Source: Ornithomonoglobus_A sp045649025 (GTDB lineage: Bacteria > Bacillota > Clostridia > UBA1381). Taken from it: a stretch of DNA of 64,000 bases. Below are positions 44,673 to 53,444 of the stretch, piece after piece. Position 1 is the first letter of the stretch. Each line of letters begins with the position of its first letter. The notes under the pieces are model-generated. The model did not search any database and had not been told where the DNA came from. It was given only the letters and a program-made list of their open reading frames with translations. The DNA lies in assembly GCA_045649025.1 (NCBI GenBank), contig JAZRPB010000010.1:40138-104137 (forward strand). The letters run 5' to 3'. The position numbers and the translations under genes are program-made.

Positions 44673-45950
44673 ATGGAAAAACTCCTTATAAAAGGAGGTA
44701 ACAAGCTAAATGGCGAGGTAGTTATTAGCGGAGCAAAAAACGCAGCAGTAGCAATTTTACCTGCTTGTTTGCTTGTTAAGGCGAATTGCCGTATTGAAAA
44801 TTTACCCGACATTAAAGACGTGAGCCTGTATCTTCGGATTTTGAAGAATATGGGTGCAAAGGTAGAAAAAATAGATTCTTCAACAGTTGATATAGATTGT
44901 ACAGATGTCACCTCGTGGACACCCGATGGCGACCTCACCCGTAAAATGCGTGGTTCGAGCTATCTTATGGGTGCTCTTTTAGGTAGATTTAACGCTTTTG
45001 TGCTCGACCAGCCAGGCGGCTGCGACTTTGGCACAAGACCAATAGACCAACACATTAAAAGCTTTAAGCTTCTTGGTGCAAAGGTGGAAACAAGAGATGT
45101 TATCCGCGGCGAGGCAAAGGAGCTTGTTGGTGCAAATATATATTTTGACGTTATTACCGTTGGCGCAACAGTCAACGCTATTTTGGCTGCAACTCTTGCA
45201 AAGGGTATAACAGTTATAGAAAATGCCGCAAGAGAGCCACACGTGGTTGATTTGGCAAACTTCCTAAACGCTATGGGTGCAAATATAAGAGGTGCTGGTA
45301 CAAGCACCATAAAAATCCGTGGTGTTGAGAGCTTGCACGGCGGCAGACACGCCATTATTCCCGACCAAATTGAGGCGGGAACATTTATGGTTGCAGCTGC
45401 TGCAACACGCGGTGATGTTTTATTAAAGAATGTAATTCCCCGCCACCTTGATGTAATAAGTGCAAAGCTTATTGAGTCGGGTGTTAGGGTTGAAAATAAT
45501 GATGATACAGTAAGAGTATGGGTTGAGGACGGTGCAGAGCTTTGCGGTGTAGACTTTATTGCAACTCCATATCCGGGATTTCCCACCGATATGCAGCCCC
45601 AGCTTGTAACATATCTTACCACAGTGGGCGGCGAATCCACAGCTCGTGAGGGTGTGTGGGATAATCGCTTTAAGTACACAAACGAGCTTGCACGTATGGG
45701 AGCAGATATTCACGTTGAAGGTAAGCTTGCTATGATAGACGGCGTTAGTAAATTAATGGGTGCACACGTAAAGGCAAACGATTTAAGAGCGGGTGCGGCT
45801 ATGATTATTGCAGGACTTATGGCAGAGGGCGAAACCGAGATTGTGGATATTTACCACATCGACAGAGGCTATGAGCGTTTTGAAGAAAAGTTTATAAGCC
45901 TTGGCGGAGATATTAAGAGAGTACAGGTTGTAGACGATTTTGAAGAATAA
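44673..45950 (+). CDS. murA: UDP-N-acetylglucosamine 1-carboxyvinyltransferase
   Basis: MurA adds enolpyruvate from PEP to UDP-GlcNAc, the first committed step of peptidoglycan synthesis and the fosfomycin target. The protein begins MEKLLIKGGNKLNG and has GAKNAAVAILPA. GGCDFGTRPID contains the active-site Cys, so it should be fosfomycin-sensitive in principle. AGGGAGG lies before the ATG at 44673; the open frame from 44649 has no site. Length is 425 residues. The WalJ-like gene overlaps its end. Confidence 0.96.
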   Translation: MEKLLIKGGNKLNGEVVISGAKNAAVAILPACLLVKANCRIENLPDIKDVSLYLRILKNMGAKVEKIDSSTVDIDCTDVTSWTPDGDLTRKMRGSSYLMGALLGRFNAFVLDQPGGCDFGTRPIDQHIKSFKLLGAKVETRDVIRGEAKELVGANIYFDVITVGATVNAILAATLAKGITVIENAAREPHVVDLANFLNAMGANIRGAGTSTIKIRGVESLHGGRHAIIPDQIEAGTFMVAAAATRGDVLLKNVIPRHLDVISAKLIESGVRVENNDDTVRVWVEDGAELCGVDFIATPYPGFPTDMQPQLVTYLTTVGGESTAREGVWDNRFKYTNELARMGADIHVEGKLAMIDGVSKLMGAHVKANDLRAGAAMIIAGLMAEGETEIVDIYHIDRGYERFEEKFISLGGDIKRVQVVDDFEE

Positions 45951-46728
45951 TGTTAGGTTCTGTTCGCTTATAAGCGGCTCGTCGGGAAATTGCTCATTCT
46001 TCTCCGACGGAAAAACAAATATACTTATAGATTGCGGATTAAGCGGCAAAAATCTTGAGGCGGCACTTATGTCGATAGATGTACGTCCGCAAGATATTGA
46101 TGCTTTGCTTATTACACACGAGCATAACGACCATATAAAAGGTGCAGGTGTTGTATCAAGAAGATACAATATACCCATTTATGCCACAAACGGCACTCAT
46201 TCGGGGGCAAACATTGGTGCTGTAAGCGACGAAAACAGACAGATTATAACACCTCATACCGATTTTGAGGTTGGAACGGTGGGTGTGCGTGCATTCAACA
46301 TTCCGCACGACAGTATGGAGCCTGTTGGCTTTTGCTTCTTTTCGGGAAATGAAAAATACAGCTCTGCTACCGATATGGGCTATTTAACTAACAAGGTTTT
46401 TGATGAAATAAAAGGCTCAAGAAGTGTGTTGCTCGAGTCGAACCACGATATTGAAATGTTAAAAATGGGGCCATACCCATTTCCGCTAAAGCAACGAATT
46501 TTAAGTAATTTAGGGCACCTTTCAAACGAAACTGCGGCACAGACGGCACTTGCTCTTGTAAGAAGCGGAACTAAAAATATTATGCTCGGACATTTAAGCG
46601 AGAATAATAACCGCCCTGAAATTGCACAGCTTGAAACTTATAATCACTTAACACAGGCAGGTGTAAGGGTTGGTGAAGATGTAGTGCTATGCGTTGCTCA
46701 CAGGTATAAGGCTACATTTTTTGAATAA
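45940..46728 (+). CDS. MBL-fold hydrolase of the YycJ/WalJ type
   Basis: A metallo-beta-lactamase-fold protein of 262 residues. THEHNDHIKG is the HxHxDH metal site, and CSLISGSSGNCSFF the N-terminal signature of YycJ/WalJ, which in Bacillus acts in a pathway tied to DNA repair and the cell wall. It starts with TTG at 45940, inside the last codons of murA, with no clear SD, so translational coupling is likely. There are no walR or walK genes next to it, unlike in Bacillus. Confidence 0.88.
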   Translation: MKNNVRFCSLISGSSGNCSFFSDGKTNILIDCGLSGKNLEAALMSIDVRPQDIDALLITHEHNDHIKGAGVVSRRYNIPIYATNGTHSGANIGAVSDENRQIITPHTDFEVGTVGVRAFNIPHDSMEPVGFCFFSGNEKYSSATDMGYLTNKVFDEIKGSRSVLLESNHDIEMLKMGPYPFPLKQRILSNLGHLSNETAAQTALALVRSGTKNIMLGHLSENNNRPEIAQLETYNHLTQAGVRVGEDVVLCVAHRYKATFFE

Positions 46729-46749
46729 AGTTATAATATAATTACAGAG

Positions 46750-46848
46750 AGAGGGTAGTCTATATAAATTTGATATTGCTTGTAGGGGACGGCGTCCGCG
46801 ACGTCCCGCAATTTTGAGCAATAGAATTTATATAGACTACCCTCTTTA
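46750..46848 (+). terminator. Long hairpin terminator with R3 repeat in its loop
   Basis: AGAGGGTAGTCTATATAAAT (from 46750) is complementary to 46825-46845 over 21 bp, and the pairing continues through TATTGCT/AGCAATA. The R3 unit at 46780-46809 sits in the loop. A short T run follows the stem. Confidence 0.8.
46780..46809 (+). repeat. R3 dispersed hairpin repeat
   Basis: TTGTAGGGGACG...CGTCCCGC, the same layout as 5553-5582 with different but complementary arms. It occupies the loop of the terminator at 46750-46848. Confidence 0.75.
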
Positions 46849-46867
46849 TTTATCATAGGAGAAAAAT

Positions 46868-47344
46868 ATGAAAATATCAATAATCTGCGTGGGAAAAATA
46901 AAAGAAAAATACTTCACCTCCGCAATAGAGGAATATTCAAAACGGCTTTCTCGCTTTACACAGCTTGAAATAACAGAAATTAACGACGAAAAAATCCCCG
47001 ATAATGCCTCACAAAAGGAAATGGAGCAAATAAAGCAAAAAGAGGGCAGAGGTATTTTATCTAAAATAAAAGACGGCTCATATGTGGTTGCACTATGCAT
47101 TGAGGGCGATATGCTCTCCTCCGAGGCACTGGCACAGAAATTAGACAAAATTTCTATGCAAAGCAGTCATATCACCTTTATTATAGGTGGCTCGCTGGGA
47201 CTTTGTGATGAGGTTAAAAATAAAGCCTCCCTGCAATTGAGCTTTGGTAAAATGACACTGCCACATCAGCTTATGAGAGTTGTTTTATGTGAGCAAATTT
47301 ACAGAGCCTTTAAAATTAACAACAACGAAAGCTACCATAAATAA
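46868..47344 (+). CDS. rlmH: 23S rRNA (pseudouridine1915-N3)-methyltransferase
   Basis: RlmH is a SPOUT methyltransferase that modifies helix 69 of 23S rRNA on the assembled ribosome. The 158-residue protein begins MKISIICVGKIKE and has FIIGGSLGLCDEV (SAM-binding knot) and KMTLPHQLMRVVLCEQIYRA at the end. AGGAGA precedes the ATG. It converges with spmA, with only 5 bp between the stops. Confidence 0.96.
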   Translation: MKISIICVGKIKEKYFTSAIEEYSKRLSRFTQLEITEINDEKIPDNASQKEMEQIKQKEGRGILSKIKDGSYVVALCIEGDMLSSEALAQKLDKISMQSSHITFIIGGSLGLCDEVKNKASLQLSFGKMTLPHQLMRVVLCEQIYRAFKINNNESYHK

Positions 47345-47349
47345 TATAT

Positions 47350-47913
47350 CTATTCCCTATAAAACAATCGCACCGCCATAACCGCTGCCACAAGCGAAAT
47401 TAACGATGCAAACCATATCGGCAAAATAACCGATTGCGGCGAGAGCGACATTGCTCCTGCACGGAGCGACAAAACAGTTGACGGAATAATTGTAAAAGAC
47501 GTTGTGTTCATAACCATAAACATAGTCATAGCCCTTGATGGGCTATTTTTATTTTTGTTATTTTTTTGCATACTTTCCATTGCCTTTATTCCCATAGGTG
47601 TTGCGGCATTACCCATACCAAGCAAATTTGCCGTTACATTCATTGTTATATATCTTTTCGAGCTATCGCTCTCGTTTGGGAAAAGCTTATTTATAACAGG
47701 CGAAAATACCCTGTTTATTATTTCACTTATGCCGCTGTTTTCGGCAATTTTTAAAAGTCCGTTCCAAAAGCACATTAAACCGCAAATGGAAAGAAGGGTT
47801 GTTACACTCTGCGAAGCACCGTCGAAAAGAGCCATCATTGTTTCATCAATTTTGCCGTTTATTATTGCACACACAAACGACACTAAAATCATTCCACACC
47901 ACACATAATTCAT
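47350..47913 (-). CDS. spmA: Spore maturation protein A (nucleoside-recognition domain)
   Basis: SpmA is a membrane protein with the Gate/nucleoside-recognition domain, needed with SpmB for spore-core dehydration in Bacillus and Clostridium. The 187 residues begin MNYVWCGMILV and hold four to five membrane segments. NVTANLLGMGNAATPMGI is the family signature. GAGGGGGTGG precedes the ATG at 47913, and this start is preferred over the open frame from 47949. spmB, which normally follows at once, is absent: the next gene is the convergent rlmH. Confidence 0.9.
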   Translation of the reverse strand: MNYVWCGMILVSFVCAIINGKIDETMMALFDGASQSVTTLLSICGLMCFWNGLLKIAENSGISEIINRVFSPVINKLFPNESDSSKRYITMNVTANLLGMGNAATPMGIKAMESMQKNNKNKNSPSRAMTMFMVMNTTSFTIIPSTVLSLRAGAMSLSPQSVILPIWFASLISLVAAVMAVRLFYRE

Positions 47914-48006
47914 ACTATCCCACCCCCTCTTTTTGTAAAATTTACACACTCATTTTATTGCTATGCAGCTTATAAATTAAAAATTCACTAAATTTTTTTG
48001 ATACTA

Positions 48007-48035
48007 TTGTAATTTTCATTTTATCGTGGTAAAAT
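48007..48035 (+). promoter_or_regulatory. ddh promoter
   Basis: TTGTAA (48007-48012), 17 bp, TAAAAT (48030-48035), about 50 bp before the start codon. Confidence 0.55.
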
Positions 48036-48085
48036 ATTAAAGAAAATTAAATCTGCTATATAGCATTGAAAGGAATATAAAATAT

Positions 48086-49072
48086 ATGAGCATAAGAATT
48101 GGTATAATGGGATATGGCAATCTTGGCAGAGGTGTTGAGTGTGCAATAAAGCAAAATGACGACCTTGAATTAGTTGGAGTTTTTACAAGACGTAATCCGT
48201 GTGACGTTAAGATTTTAACCGACGGCGTTGGTGTTTACAGCACCGATGACGTGTTGAAAATGAAAGATAAAATAGACGTTTTAGTTCTTTGCGGAGGCTC
48301 TGCCACCGATTTACCAAAGCAAACTCCCGAATACGTTAAGTATTTCAACGTGGTAGACAGCTTCGATACCCACGCAAAAATTCCCGAGCATTTTGAAAAT
48401 GTGGACAAGGCAGGCAAAGAAAGCGGTAAGGTTGGTATAATTTCTGTTGGTTGGGATCCTGGTATGTTTTCACTAAACCGTCTTTACGGAAATGCAATTT
48501 TAAGCGATGGTTACGACTACACCTTCTGGGGAAAAGGCGTTAGCCAAGGTCACTCCGATGCAATAAGACGAATTGACGGAGTAAAAGATGCAAGACAATA
48601 TACTGTCCCCGTTGAAGAAGCACTCGAAGCAGTACGCAGAGGCGAAAACCCAACACTCACAACCCGCCAGAAGCACACAAGAGAATGCTTTGTGGTTGCC
48701 GAAGAGGGAGCAGACAAGGCAAGAATTGAGCAAGAAATTAAAACAATGCCCAACTACTTTGCAGATTATGATACAACCGTTTATTTTATAAGCGAAGAGG
48801 AGCTTATAAAAAATCATAGCGGTATTCCTCACGGCGGTGTGGTAGTTCGCAGCGGTAACACAGGCTGGGAGGGCGAAAATAAGCACGTGATAGAATACAA
48901 GCTTACACTCGATTCAAACCCTGAATTTACCACCTCTGTTCTTGTTGCATATGCAAGAGCGGCATATAGAATGAACAAAGAAGGACAAAGCGGCGCTAAA
49001 ACAGTGTTTGATATTCCGCCTGCATATTTAAGCAGTAAAAGTGGGGAAGAATTAAGAAAAGAACTATTGTAA
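48086..49072 (+). CDS. ddh: Meso-diaminopimelate dehydrogenase
   Basis: Ddh makes meso-diaminopimelate in one step from tetrahydrodipicolinate, ammonia and NADPH, for peptidoglycan and lysine. The 328-residue protein has GIMGYGNLGRGVE (Rossmann motif), VDSFDTHAKIP, SVGWDPGMFSLNR and FWGKGVSQGHSDAIRR, all characteristic of the family. GAAAGGA precedes the ATG. It is monocistronic. Ddh can bypass the succinylase or acetylase branches; whether those also exist here cannot be seen. Confidence 0.95.
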   Translation: MSIRIGIMGYGNLGRGVECAIKQNDDLELVGVFTRRNPCDVKILTDGVGVYSTDDVLKMKDKIDVLVLCGGSATDLPKQTPEYVKYFNVVDSFDTHAKIPEHFENVDKAGKESGKVGIISVGWDPGMFSLNRLYGNAILSDGYDYTFWGKGVSQGHSDAIRRIDGVKDARQYTVPVEEALEAVRRGENPTLTTRQKHTRECFVVAEEGADKARIEQEIKTMPNYFADYDTTVYFISEEELIKNHSGIPHGGVVVRSGNTGWEGENKHVIEYKLTLDSNPEFTTSVLVAYARAAYRMNKEGQSGAKTVFDIPPAYLSSKSGEELRKELL

Positions 49073-49084
49073 GTCTTTTTCTTT

Positions 49085-49165
49085 TAGCGCAGAGCCACAC
49101 AAATCGCACCACTCGACGTACCGTTGTACGCCTTCGGGCAAGGTAAAATGCCGTGCATTTTACTG
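49085..49165 (+). repeat. Candidate intergenic repeat with GTACCGTTGTAC hairpin
   Basis: CGACGTACCGTTGTACGCC and GGTAAAATGCCGTGCATTTTAC are two small hairpins. A similar GTACCTGTTGTACGTC element lies at 20968-20990. The similarity is short, so a family is only suspected. Confidence 0.35.
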
Positions 49166-49206
49166 CGTTTTGTGCATTCTGCATCTAAAATAAAAACCCT
49201 TAACAC

Positions 49207-49239
49207 AAAAAAGGGACACTAAATTTAGTGTCCCTTTTT
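49207..49239. terminator. Bidirectional terminator between ddh and the virion cassette
   Basis: AAAAAGGGACACTAAA and TTTAGTGTCCCTTTTT form a perfect stem with practically no loop. It closes ddh on the plus strand and the cassette on the minus strand. Confidence 0.9.
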
Positions 49240-49241
49240 AT

Positions 49242-50240
49242 TTAAGCTCCGTAGTAGGCTCTTTTTATTGCTGCAAGAGTTTCGGCATTGATTTCATCTT
49301 CCATCTTCTGTTTGCCTATGCCGTACCATTCTTCCGCTATTTTTTGTATTTCGGCATAATATGGACTTGGATATGTTCCGTCCGCTTTCTTTTGAATACC
49401 TAAAATTTGTGCTTCTTCATCAGTAAAGTAGCCTCTTGAAGTGGCACCCTTAAGAGCAAGTTCAACACGGTCACTTTGTATTTTAGTGTCGACTTCAGTT
49501 GGGTATACTGATGTATAATAATTGTCTCTTTCAAGCTCGTTTTCGTTTAAATGCTTTGTGTACGCCTCATAAATTGTCCTTTTCTCATCTGCATCAACCG
49601 CGGCGTTATACTGACTTGTTTTAATCTCGTTTTCTCTGTCAAGATTATCATCAAGGTCATTTAAAGTAGAGAGATAATCTCTTTTTCCCTCTAAATCATC
49701 CGAATACCTTTCGTATGAATTTACCATAAGCTCTCCTATTTTATCATTAAGCTTTGCGTTATATAAATTCAACTGGCTTGCCGCTGCGGCAATTGCGGCA
49801 CTGCTTTCGTATCCGCCCGTAAGAGATGTCATTTTACCGTAGGCGTCTTCATATGCACGCTGACCCTCTCTGTGATACATTTCGCTGTATGCCTTGTATG
49901 CGGGGTCTTTTTCGGGGTCGTAGCTCCACTCGGGCATGTTTTCTATTTCATCAAGCGTTTTATTGATTTCTTCATCATATACATTTTCCTTTATGCCAAT
50001 GCTATCCTTTGTTTTTTGTATTGCGGCATCCATTTCGTCTTTATCGACGTGTGCTTTGTTGTCGGAGTCGATATAAAAGTCCTTTATCTCTTGTCCTCCT
50101 ACAAACACCTTACCACCTTTAAAGTTCACAAGATTTTTAAGTCCTGATGCTTTAGCATAGTCTGTTGCAATAACCTTGTTGTTCTTGTTGGGCTTGTCAT
50201 TATTAGTGTTGTTATTTGTATCAATTGTTGGTATTGCCAT
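49242..50240 (-). CDS. Phage coiled-coil protein, possible internal virion protein
   Basis: A 332-residue, very hydrophilic protein with an Asn-rich N-terminus, no signal peptide and no membrane segment. The centre (about residues 115-250) is largely helical and reads GQRAYEDAYGKMTSLTGGYE, then SSAAIAAAASQLNLYNAKLND. This GGY-S-Ala-rich pattern is common in uncharacterised structural or ejection proteins of Clostridia phages. AAAGGAGA precedes the ATG. It is the last gene of the cassette, after portal. Function is inferred from position and composition only. Confidence 0.7.
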   Translation of the reverse strand: MAIPTIDTNNNTNNDKPNKNNKVIATDYAKASGLKNLVNFKGGKVFVGGQEIKDFYIDSDNKAHVDKDEMDAAIQKTKDSIGIKENVYDEEINKTLDEIENMPEWSYDPEKDPAYKAYSEMYHREGQRAYEDAYGKMTSLTGGYESSAAIAAAASQLNLYNAKLNDKIGELMVNSYERYSDDLEGKRDYLSTLNDLDDNLDRENEIKTSQYNAAVDADEKRTIYEAYTKHLNENELERDNYYTSVYPTEVDTKIQSDRVELALKGATSRGYFTDEEAQILGIQKKADGTYPSPYYAEIQKIAEEWYGIGKQKMEDEINAETLAAIKRAYYGA

Positions 50241-50257
50241 AGTGTTTCTCCTTTCCT

Positions 50258-51859
50258 TTAATTTTCTTGAGGAGCAGCCTCTTGTTGCAGATTTTTAATG
50301 TCCTCTATAAGCTTTTCTTTGCCGTCAAACTCCATAAGCTTTAGCATCATTACTGCAGCCGACGGTGATTTGGCAGTAAACACTCCCGACTTCCACAACG
50401 ACATAACCATTTCGTTTGTGCTTTCCCTTGTGTATGGATTTCTCTTTTGAGGAACAACCTCTATGTCTATTTCCACTCTTTCACGCTTTGTTTTTCCAAC
50501 CTCAAAATTAAGTGCATCCTTTTGCGGTACCTCGTGATACAGTGCATTGTTTGAAAATTCCTCAAACTCCTTTTCGCCAAGCTCGTTTGTTATTCTGTAA
50601 ACTCTCTTTTTGGTATAAAATTCACGCATAAGCTCAATCACCATAACAACAATCTCTTTGTATGCATCGTACGAGTCATCAATAACGGCACGTGATTGCT
50701 TTTCACCCGTCTGCTGCAGTGCAGTTATGGCACTTGCTGCCGTAACACCGCCGTTTACACCACCCTGCTGAAAGTCACGGTTGCCTGCAATTTCTTTTAA
50801 ACGGTCAATTTTATTATCAAGATGCGTTAGTGCAAACTCTGAAAGTGATGTTGCCTGTTGCGGAACAACGCCCGACGGGTCACCCTGCACCTTCACCAAA
50901 TCCTTTGAAAAGTCCATTAATTCATCTTCGTTTACTCCCACACTCTCTTTATAAAACCATCTTTGCTTGGAGCTTACCATAATATTTTTAATAATTGCAC
51001 CATCGAGCTTATCTATGTACATCTGCGGATTTTTAATTACATCAATAAGCCCAAATCCAAACGGACAATTATCCTCGGGATAGAGAACATCAAAAACAAC
51101 AGGATAGAGTCCGTGGGCATATAAACCGTTTTCATAGCCTTGAGTATCCTCGGTTGCATCTATAATATTATCGTTTACAAGCTTCATCATATGCAAGGTC
51201 CCATCGCTCTTTTTGTAGTAGCAATCCACCACAACCGTTTTTTCGCTTATACTGTTTATTCCGCCATAATCCTCCATTGAAGCGTCACCGCTAAAAAGTT
51301 CACGGTATCTTGGGTATTTCTCGCATAGCAGGTCGTTATCAACGGCATTTACAATAAATAAAAAGCGGCTATCCTGAACATCTGATACGTGCATATCGCA
51401 ATACACATTCAAAAGGTCGACACTTCTTATTTCAATATCGTCCTTTTCCTCGTTATAGAAAACGCCGTAAACGGCAGTGCCGTATTTTAATTTCTTTCGC
51501 CAATTCTTTTTATATACCTTTTTAAAGCCGCTCATATCGAGCTGGGTGGGAACTATTTTTGATAATATTTTAGCGGTTTTTTCATCGTCCCTACACCTTT
51601 CAAGCAAATTAACAGACGGGAAATTATCCACCGCATCGGCATACTTGTTTTCTATTGCACTAAACACAAACGAGGTGGATACATTAAGCTCGTTTGTTTT
51701 TGGCATAAGCGATAGAGAGTTTCTTTTTCTGTACCAGTCTGTGTTATCGAGTATTCTGCGATAAAGCTCCTCCTTGTCGGCTTTGTATCGCGAAAAGGCG
51801 GCTATTGCCTTTGTTTTAAGCTCGCCCGAAACCTTGCCTGTATATTCATATTCTATCAT
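50258..51859 (-). CDS. Phage portal protein
   Basis: A portal of 533 residues, the dodecameric ring through which DNA enters the capsid. Its length and helical C-terminal half fit the SPP1/P22-like group: KYADAVDNFPSV, FGFGLIDVIKNPQMYIDKL and GVTAASAITALQQTGEKQSR are typical of this class. AAAGGAGA lies about 5 bp before the ATG at 51859; the upstream TTG at 51886 overlaps the terL end and is less likely. It follows terL directly, which supports the assignment. Confidence 0.88.
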   Translation of the reverse strand: MIEYEYTGKVSGELKTKAIAAFSRYKADKEELYRRILDNTDWYRKRNSLSLMPKTNELNVSTSFVFSAIENKYADAVDNFPSVNLLERCRDDEKTAKILSKIVPTQLDMSGFKKVYKKNWRKKLKYGTAVYGVFYNEEKDDIEIRSVDLLNVYCDMHVSDVQDSRFLFIVNAVDNDLLCEKYPRYRELFSGDASMEDYGGINSISEKTVVVDCYYKKSDGTLHMMKLVNDNIIDATEDTQGYENGLYAHGLYPVVFDVLYPEDNCPFGFGLIDVIKNPQMYIDKLDGAIIKNIMVSSKQRWFYKESVGVNEDELMDFSKDLVKVQGDPSGVVPQQATSLSEFALTHLDNKIDRLKEIAGNRDFQQGGVNGGVTAASAITALQQTGEKQSRAVIDDSYDAYKEIVVMVIELMREFYTKKRVYRITNELGEKEFEEFSNNALYHEVPQKDALNFEVGKTKRERVEIDIEVVPQKRNPYTRESTNEMVMSLWKSGVFTAKSPSAAVMMLKLMEFDGKEKLIEDIKNLQQEAAPQEN

Positions 51860-51878
51860 TATTTCTCCTTTCTCCGCC

Positions 51879-53279
51879 TTATTCAAGCGGATTCCATTCC
51901 TTTGATTTTACGGTTTTTTCACGGTTTGGCTTTATTGGGTTTGCCATCAGAAAATATCTTGCCGCATCATAATCGTGGTCTTCTAAAGCACTGTTTACAT
52001 CCTCCACATTTATGTCGTCATACACTAAAAGAGGCAGCGTGCGTATAAAATGTGTGCACGTATTAAACACATACATCATAGGCAAGCCCTCATTATCAAA
52101 CTCAAGACGGTAGTGCATTTGCATTTTACCGCTTAAACGGTCATTTTTGCCCTTTTCAAAATACACACCCTCCGCCTCCATCATACGAATAACAGTACCA
52201 TCGCTGCCTCTCGATTCGTCCCATATAGACGGGTCCGCAATACCTGTTATTTTGTGTCCCTTTTCATAGGTGTCCTCTATTTCACGTATCATTTTAGCAA
52301 TTTCACGAGGTTGTTTCTTTATGCCTGTATTTGGTGTGTCGGTACAACCGTAGAGCTGACGGTAGAGATATGCTCTGCCATCGTAGTCGATTGCCCACCA
52401 CTGCACTGCAAACGGCTTTGCGTAGCCAAAGTCGAAGGAACGGTAGCGTCGCCACGAATCAGGAATAACAAAAGGTTCAATAACGTGGGTATGTTTCCTG
52501 TTTTTAGCTCCTTCGGGGTTGTTCCTCCATTCTGTAAAAACCTGTCCCGAAAAGCTGTTCCAATCACCATAAAGCAGTGCCCTCTTTTGTGCCTCGGGAA
52601 GCATACCCAGATTTGCCAGATAATTAGGGTCGTTTTTTAAAAGTGCCTCATTATCAAACACCGAGGACGGCACAAAGCACCTTGTGCGTGATATTTCCAT
52701 ACTTTTACCCTCGGGAGTAAAAATTTTGTTTTTATATGTATACGTTTTATCGGGCTCCTTGCCCTCTATAAATCTGTCCTTTACCCAACCGTGACCGATA
52801 CCGCCCGGATTTGCAGTAGAACGGATATATACTCTTAATCCGTCGCCATCGGCTCTGTTACGTGATATTAAGTATTCATATTCCTCCTGTGTAAAGTGAG
52901 TTAGCTCGTCGAAGCCAATAAAGGAATAGGAAAGACCCTGGTAGTTTATGTAGCTGTCGTGGTTGGGCATTGAGCCAAAATATATTCTTGCACCCGATGG
53001 GAATTTCCAGCAATGGTCGGTGGAGTTATATTGTGCGTTTGGGTATGCGGGAGTATAATATCTTAAGGATTTTAAGATAAGCTCACGAAGCTGCGGAAAG
53101 GTTTTTCTAAAAATTATACCTTTATAGTTTGGATTATCAACCTGACGTAGTGCCTCTATCACCATTGCATCTGATTTGCCACCGCCTGCTGCACCGCCGT
53201 ATAGCACCTCATATTCGTTTCGCTTTAAAAATTCCTCTTGCCTCTGTTGCGGTTTCCATATTATGTTATCTATTTCCAA
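51879..53279 (-). CDS. Phage terminase large subunit
   Basis: The DNA-packaging motor of 466 residues. The ATPase part has GGAAGGGKSD (Walker A, residues 28-37) and FIGFDELTHF (Walker B). The nuclease part has SFDFGYAKPF, ADPSIWDE and DHDYDAARYF, the three acidic groups of the RNase H fold. No stop or frameshift breaks it, so it looks functional. It starts with TTG at 53279, overlapping the stop of the 51-residue gene by 10 bp. Unusually, it lies after the capsid genes rather than next to the small subunit. Confidence 0.95.
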   Translation of the reverse strand: MEIDNIIWKPQQRQEEFLKRNEYEVLYGGAAGGGKSDAMVIEALRQVDNPNYKGIIFRKTFPQLRELILKSLRYYTPAYPNAQYNSTDHCWKFPSGARIYFGSMPNHDSYINYQGLSYSFIGFDELTHFTQEEYEYLISRNRADGDGLRVYIRSTANPGGIGHGWVKDRFIEGKEPDKTYTYKNKIFTPEGKSMEISRTRCFVPSSVFDNEALLKNDPNYLANLGMLPEAQKRALLYGDWNSFSGQVFTEWRNNPEGAKNRKHTHVIEPFVIPDSWRRYRSFDFGYAKPFAVQWWAIDYDGRAYLYRQLYGCTDTPNTGIKKQPREIAKMIREIEDTYEKGHKITGIADPSIWDESRGSDGTVIRMMEAEGVYFEKGKNDRLSGKMQMHYRLEFDNEGLPMMYVFNTCTHFIRTLPLLVYDDINVEDVNSALEDHDYDAARYFLMANPIKPNREKTVKSKEWNPLE

Positions 53280-53425
53280 TTTATTAATTTCTCATCATCT
53301 CCCAGAACTGTGCCCTCGTTTATTTTATTAAATGCAAGGTTTAGCTCGTCGAGCAATAAAACGCACCATGCCCGCAGCTCTGTAACAGTTGCATTTGACG
53401 GCGGATATTCTACATCAAGTATCAT
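53270..53425 (-). CDS. Small phage protein between connector and terL
   Basis: A 51-residue protein beginning MILDVEYPPSNATVTELRAW and ending LINWK. An AAAGGA site lies 11 bp before the ATG. The frame fills the gap between the connector-like gene and terL exactly and overlaps the terL start by 10 bp, as expected in tightly packed phage operons. The centre looks like an amphipathic helix. No function is known. Confidence 0.72.
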   Translation of the reverse strand: MILDVEYPPSNATVTELRAWCVLLLDELNLAFNKINEGTVLGDDEKLINWK

Positions 53426-53444
53426 AGCTTTTCAATTCCTTTCT

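Noticed and set aside
44960..45679. A 239-codon minus-strand frame inside murA
   Set aside because: It lies fully opposite the conserved MurA core; composition and lack of an SD mark it as a shadow.
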